A DNA stretch of 11,538 bases, taken from NCBI GenBank assembly GCA_018700655.1, contig JABIUG010000377.1, positions 1-11,538 on the forward strand, written 5' to 3'. Position 1 is the first letter of the stretch. The number at the start of each line of letters is the position of its first letter. The notes beneath the pieces are model-generated. The model was given only the letters and a program-made list of their open reading frames with translations, was not told the DNA's origin and did no database searches. Below, in pieces: positions 8,050 through 11,538 of the stretch. The DNA is from Rhodospirillaceae bacterium. GTDB taxonomy: Bacteria > Pseudomonadota > Alphaproteobacteria > SP197. Made by a program: the position numbers and the translations under genes.

Positions 8050-8501
8050 TCCACGGCCTCGCGGGGCCGTTCGGCTTCTAGCGCCAGATGATTGAAACCA
8101 GCTTCGTTCAACGCACCCATCACCGCCATCACCTCACCATAAGCGACCCCGCGATCGCCTCTGACAAAAATCCTGACGTCTGGATTGTTCTGCGAAATTG
8201 CGACCAAACGAGGGCCGAGCTCGTGGATCTGGACCACCGTTTCCTGGAGATAGATGCTTCCGTCGGCCTGAATCGAAACCTCGATCGGTTCGTCGGTGCC
8301 CGAAATCTCACCAACATTGGCATCGGGTAGATCGACCTCAACACCGACCGTGAGCAAGGGCGCAGCGATCATGAAGACGATCAGCAGCACCAGCATGACG
8401 TCGACCATCGGCGTCACATTGATTTCGCTCATGGGCGGGCGTCTTCGCCGTGCCCTGGCGCTGCGGTAACCCCCGCCGCTGGTGGAGAACTGGACCGCCA
8501 T
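8046..8501 (-). CDS. tolR: Tol-Pal motor protein TolR
   Basis: TolR is the ExbD/TolR-family partner of TolQ; together they use the proton gradient to drive TolA. The 151-residue product has a basic cytoplasmic N-terminus (about 13-23, Arg-rich) and the family segment INVTPMVDV (27-35). A single membrane helix (about 33-52) carries the essential Asp at position 34, and the periplasmic domain (55-151) includes VRGDRGVAYG. Length is normal. The ATG at 8501 shares one base with the tolQ stop, and the tolR stop overlaps the tolA start by 4 bases. The three genes are therefore tightly coupled and probably made in fixed proportion. Confidence 0.97.
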   Translation of the reverse strand: MAVQFSTSGGGYRSARARRRRPPMSEINVTPMVDVMLVLLIVFMIAAPLLTVGVEVDLPDANVGEISGTDEPIEVSIQADGSIYLQETVVQIHELGPRLVAISQNNPDVRIFVRGDRGVAYGEVMAVMGALNEAGFNHLALEAERPREAVE

Positions 8502-9223
8502 CAGCTGCCCTTCTCGTCCAGCTGGCGCGAGAGCAGCGAATGGAACTCGGCCGCAAAGGTCTCAAGCCGGCTGCCGTAGCGATCGAGATCAGACGAAAGT
8601 TTGTTGTAGGCGACCACCGCGGGAATAGCGGCCAGCAAACCCAGTGCCGTGGCAAACAGGGCTTCGGCAATGCCCGGCGCGACGACGGTGAGCGACGTAT
8701 CCTTGGCCACCGCAATCGCGGTGAAGGCGTTCATGATGCCCCAGACCGTACCGAACAGACCGACAAACGGCGCCGTCGACCCGACCGTCGCCAGGAAGCC
8801 CATGTAGCGTTCCAGCCGGTCCATCTCGCGATCGACACTGACATGCATGGCCTGGTTGATGCGCTGTTGCACACCGGCGCGCAGACGATCATCGGCGATG
8901 ATGTCCTGGCGCTGCATGGCGCGTCTGAGTTCTTCCATGGCCGCGGCAAAGACCGCAGCCATGGGATGGCCCGGGTCGCGCCCGATGCGATCATAGAGAT
9001 CCTCGAGCGATCCGCCCGACCAGAACGATTCCTCGAAATCGGACGCCTGGTTACGCAAACTGCGCAGACGCAGCGACTTGTCGAAAATGATCGCCCAGGA
9101 CCAGACCGAGGCGCCCAACAGGATCAGCATGACCAGCTTGACGATCAGGTCGGCGCGCCAGAACAGGCTCCAGACCGACATGCTGGCTTCCGGCGTTACA
9201 CCGGCGAGTGCGGCAATTTCCAA
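8501..9223 (-). CDS. tolQ: Tol-Pal motor protein TolQ
   Basis: TolQ is the MotA/TolQ/ExbB-family channel subunit of the inner-membrane motor. The 240-residue product has three membrane helices (about 27-47, 145-167 and 182-206) and a cytoplasmic loop between the first and second. The signature STAPFVGLFGTVWGI (149-163) and the PGIAEALFATALGL segment carry the conserved Thr residues that line the proton path. The TTG at 9223 is chosen because AAAGGAG lies 9 bases upstream. An ATG at 9181 would give a protein 14 residues shorter, starting MSVWSLFW, but has only a weak GGAA upstream. The 46-base gap to ybgC contains a short GGCC-GTTT-GGCC palindrome and no clear promoter. Confidence 0.96.
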   Translation of the reverse strand: MEIAALAGVTPEASMSVWSLFWRADLIVKLVMLILLGASVWSWAIIFDKSLRLRSLRNQASDFEESFWSGGSLEDLYDRIGRDPGHPMAAVFAAAMEELRRAMQRQDIIADDRLRAGVQQRINQAMHVSVDREMDRLERYMGFLATVGSTAPFVGLFGTVWGIMNAFTAIAVAKDTSLTVVAPGIAEALFATALGLLAAIPAVVAYNKLSSDLDRYGSRLETFAAEFHSLLSRQLDEKGS

Positions 9224-9232
9224 GGTTTCGTT

Positions 9233-9239
9233 CTCCTTT
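9233..9239 (-). promoter_or_regulatory. Ribosome binding site deciding the tolQ start
   Basis: AAAGGAG, the best Shine-Dalgarno match I noticed in the window, lies 9 bases before the TTG at 9223. It is the main reason for preferring this rare start codon to the ATG at 9181. Confidence 0.7.
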
Positions 9240-9269
9240 AGACTTCACAGGCCAAACGGCCGCAAACGT

Positions 9270-9677
9270 TCAAACAGGCGCCAGAAATGACTGACGCACG
9301 ACCCCGGGAAGCCTGGAGGGCCGCCCGCCGGGGGTCAGAAAGGCAAGGCGCACGCCAAGGCGCACCAGAATCTCGTCACCACGCATCACAATCTGGTCCA
9401 TCGCGGCACTGGCGCCGGAGACGGATTCGATCCGGGTCTTTACGACCAACTCGTCATCCAGCCTGGCGGCACCAGCGAAATCGATCGTCATGTTGCGCAC
9501 CACGAAGTTGCCGCCGGCAGTGGCGCGCAGGCTGCGATGATCAAACCCGCAGACGCGCAGGTATTCGGTCCGCCCACGTTCTGCGAAGCGCAGGTAGGCG
9601 GTGTGGTAGACAATGCCCGCGGCATCGGTGTCCTCGTAATAGACGCGCACCGGCAGGCTGTGTTCGCGATCATCCAT
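9270..9677 (-). CDS. ybgC: Tol-Pal-associated acyl-CoA thioesterase YbgC
   Basis: YbgC is a small cytoplasmic hot-dog-fold thioesterase that hydrolyses acyl-CoA and is found beside tolQ in many proteobacteria. Its link to the Tol machine is genetic rather than mechanistic. The 135-residue product carries the family motif YYEDTDAAGIVYHTAYLRF (13-31), with Asp18 as the expected catalytic residue. The rest (FVVRNMTIDF, LVVKTRI) is typical of the central beta-sheet. The ATG at 9677 is chosen over an in-frame ATG at 9749 because the longer form would add 24 unconserved residues lying inside ruvB. The chosen start overlaps the ruvB stop by 8 bases and is preceded by GAGG. Confidence 0.93.
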   Translation of the reverse strand: MDDREHSLPVRVYYEDTDAAGIVYHTAYLRFAERGRTEYLRVCGFDHRSLRATAGGNFVVRNMTIDFAGAARLDDELVVKTRIESVSGASAAMDQIVMRGDEILVRLGVRLAFLTPGGRPSRLPGVVRQSFLAPV

Positions 9678-10713
9678 CGGCCTCGTCGCCCACAAACAGA
9701 TCGACCTGGTCCTTCCTGTCCTTGGGCGCATTGAGACCGAGATGCTCATAGCTCGCCGAAGTGATCATGCGTCCGCGCGGCGTGCGCTGGACAAAACCCT
9801 GCTGCATCAGGAACGGCTCGATGACGTCTTCCAGCGCGTCGCGGTGTTCTGAGAGCGCAGCAGCCACCGTCTCGACGCCGACCGGCCCGCCGCCATAGTG
9901 TTCGGCGATGCAGGAGAGGTAACGCCGGTCCATGGCATCCAATCCGCGTGCGTCGACGTCCAGCCGGACCAGCGCGGCATCGGCGACAGCGGCATCGATG
10001 GTCCCAGAACCCTCGACATGGGCGATATCACGCACGCGGCGCAACAAACGTACGGCAACACGCGGTGTGCCGCGCGCACGCCGGGCGATCTCGACAGCGC
10101 CTTCCTGCGATATCGCGGCACCCATGATGCGTGCTGCCCGCGTGACGACAATCGCCAGGTCGGCGGCATCATAGAAGTTGAGCCGCAGCGGAATGCCAAA
10201 ACGCTCGCGCAGCGGCGTCGTCAGCAGGCCCGAACGCGTCGTCGCGCCCACCAGCGTGAACTGGGGCAGTTCAATGCGCACGGACCGTGCGGCTGGGCCT
10301 TCTCCGATGATGAGATCCAGCTGAAAATCCTCCATCGCCGGATAAAGCACTTCTTCTACGGCAGGATTGAGGCGATGAATCTCATCGATAAACAGAACGT
10401 CGCGCTCTTCGAGGTTGGTCAGCAGGGCGGCGAGATCACCGGCACGCGCGATAATTGGCCCCGAGGTCGCGCGAAAACCGACACCCAGTTCGCGCGACAC
10501 GATTTGCGCCAACGTCGTCTTGCCCAGACCGGGAGGCCCATGCAGCAGGACATGATCAAGCGCCTCGTTCCGGCCTCTTGCCGCCTGGACAAACACCGAG
10601 AGGTTCTCGCAGATCTGACGCTGGCCGATAAAATCATCAAGTGTCTGGGGCCGCAGCGAACCTTCGATATCGTCTCCGTCGGGCTCGCCGCCGACGAGGC
10701 GGTCCTCGCTCAC
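9670..10713 (-). CDS. ruvB: Holliday junction branch migration helicase RuvB
   Basis: RuvB is the hexameric AAA+ motor that pumps DNA through a RuvA-bound Holliday junction during recombinational repair. The 347-residue product has Walker A GPPGLGKT (59-66), Walker B LFIDEIH (107-113), sensor 1 GATTR (156-160), the arginine-finger region PLRERFG (167-173), sensor 2 GTPR (215-218) and a C-terminal winged-helix domain (about 264-330) with the RTPRGR motif. Length is normal. The start is GTG at 10713, overlapping the ruvA stop by 4 bases (GTGA), so translation is probably coupled. Its stop overlaps ybgC, which ties DNA repair genes to the tol operon in one transcription unit. Confidence 0.97.
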   Translation of the reverse strand: MSEDRLVGGEPDGDDIEGSLRPQTLDDFIGQRQICENLSVFVQAARGRNEALDHVLLHGPPGLGKTTLAQIVSRELGVGFRATSGPIIARAGDLAALLTNLEERDVLFIDEIHRLNPAVEEVLYPAMEDFQLDLIIGEGPAARSVRIELPQFTLVGATTRSGLLTTPLRERFGIPLRLNFYDAADLAIVVTRAARIMGAAISQEGAVEIARRARGTPRVAVRLLRRVRDIAHVEGSGTIDAAVADAALVRLDVDARGLDAMDRRYLSCIAEHYGGGPVGVETVAAALSEHRDALEDVIEPFLMQQGFVQRTPRGRMITSASYEHLGLNAPKDRKDQVDLFVGDEADG

Positions 10714-11324
10714 CGTGAAAGCTCCTTCAGGCCTGCCGTGATCAGCGCTCCAACATCGGCGCCTGCACCCAGCAGCTTCCTGGCCGTGATGACCGCGCCG
10801 AACGCTTCGGAGCGTCCATAACCCAGATTTACCAGACCCGAGACGGCATCGGCGTCAGGGCCGGCGTCGATCGCCCCGGTGCCGGTCGAGGGCTGCAGCG
10901 ACGCGCCGGGCCCAAGGCCGATATCACCCATGCGGTCCTTCAGTTCGGTCACGACACGCTGGGCCACCTTGGCGCCGACACCGTTGGCGCGCGACACCGC
11001 GGCCTTGTCCTGTGCGATCACCGCCTGGGTCAGTTCGTTGGGCGTGAGCACCGAGAGGATCGCCAGCGCAACCCGCGCACCGACGCCCTGAACAGTCATC
11101 AGAATTCGGAAACAATCGCGCTCGGCCTGATCGGAGAAACCGTAGAGCACGATCCGGTCGTCACGGATGAAGGTTTCGACAAAGACCCGTGTCGTGTCAC
11201 CGACCTGGCCCATGCCACGCAGGGTGCGCGCCGAACAGGAGAGCTGATAGCCGACCCCGCCGACATCGAGGATCGCCCAGCTTTCTTCGAGCGTGTCGAC
11301 CTTGCCTGTCAGCTTGCCGATCAT
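10710..11324 (-). CDS. ruvA: Holliday junction branch migration protein RuvA
   Basis: RuvA is a tetrameric protein that binds the four-way junction and loads RuvB. The 204-residue product has the OB-fold domain (1-64, including LYGF at 60-63) and a helix-hairpin-helix domain with two GVGA motifs (80-83 and 115-118). A Gly/Ser/Thr-rich flexible linker (about 136-156) leads to the C-terminal RuvB-contacting domain (157-204, with LGYGRSEA). Length matches the family. The ATG at 11324 overlaps the ruvC stop by 4 bases (ATGA). Confidence 0.97.
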   Translation of the reverse strand: MIGKLTGKVDTLEESWAILDVGGVGYQLSCSARTLRGMGQVGDTTRVFVETFIRDDRIVLYGFSDQAERDCFRILMTVQGVGARVALAILSVLTPNELTQAVIAQDKAAVSRANGVGAKVAQRVVTELKDRMGDIGLGPGASLQPSTGTGAIDAGPDADAVSGLVNLGYGRSEAFGAVITARKLLGAGADVGALITAGLKELSR

Positions 11325-11538
11325 GACCGCACTCCCATCGCCGCCAACCGGCGTTGCGGTCCAAGCGTTTCTGCGTGATGTGCGTGACAGATCGCAACCG
11401 CCAGGGCATCGGCGGCATCGGCGTTGGAAACTGCGGCACCGGGCAACAGGATCGCGATCATCGCGGCAATCTGGTTCTTGTCGGCCGTGCCGGTACCCAC
11501 GACCGATTTTTTGACCAGACGCGCGGCATATTCACTGA
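11321..11538 (-). CDS. ruvC: Crossover junction endodeoxyribonuclease RuvC (N-terminus cut by window edge)
   Basis: RuvC is the dimeric nuclease that cuts Holliday junctions. Only the last 71 codons are present; the start lies beyond 11538. The visible part reads EYAARLVKKSVVGTG, then a KNQIAAM segment, then DAADALAVAICH, whose two Asp residues match the last two acidic residues of the family's four-residue metal site. The first two acidic residues are outside the window. The gene overlaps ruvA by 4 bases, completing the usual ruvC-ruvA-ruvB order. Confidence 0.93.
   Translation of the reverse strand, partial: SEYAARLVKKSVVGTGTADKNQIAAMIAILLPGAAVSNADAADALAVAICHAHHAETLGPQRRLAAMGVRS

Noticed and set aside
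9678..9749. Longer N-terminus for YbgC from the ATG at 9749
   Set aside because: The 24 extra residues lie inside ruvB and are not family-like. The ATG at 9677 starts just before the conserved YYEDTD motif and forms a typical overlap with the ruvB stop.

Overview
The window is a GC-rich stretch of an alphaproteobacterial chromosome. The evidence is the gene order ruvC-ruvA-ruvB-ybgC-tolQ-tolR-tolA-tolB-pal-cpoB-tilS-ftsH, which I recall as typical of that class, and the FtsH N-terminus (NNFGRNLALW). I lean towards a Rhodospirillales-like lineage but cannot prove it from this window. All fourteen genes lie on the minus strand, so transcription runs from the right end (11538) to the left end (1). 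No tRNA, rRNA, CRISPR array or mobile element is visible.

Right half (5762-11538): the end of ruvC, then ruvA and ruvB (Holliday-junction processing), ybgC (hot-dog acyl-CoA thioesterase), and tolQ, tolR, tolA and tolB (the proton-driven envelope machine). The genes are packed tightly. Neighbours overlap by 1 to 8 bases at every junction except the 46-base ybgC/tolQ gap, so translational coupling is likely. Several starts are GTG or TTG.

Left half (1-5761): packing loosens, with gaps of 136, 207, 100, 181 and 54 bases between genes. The expected single pal gene is represented by three complete Pal-like lipoprotein genes: one next to tolB, and two beyond cpoB. All three keep a lipobox, an OmpA-type peptidoglycan-binding domain and the HxDERG...YNLALG...R core. 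tilS (tRNA-Ile lysidine synthase) and the first 441 codons of ftsH (membrane AAA+ zinc protease) finish the window.

How the genes fit together: TolQ and TolR form the inner-membrane motor and TolA spans the periplasm. TolB and Pal form the outer-membrane and peptidoglycan end, and CpoB links Tol function to cell-wall synthesis at division. The most notable feature is the triplication of pal around cpoB. Related regulatory candidates are a promoter-like sequence across the tolB stop codon, a strong stem-loop after the first pal, and a weak stem-loop between the second and third pal. I see no wholly unknown system. The rest is a well-known housekeeping cluster.
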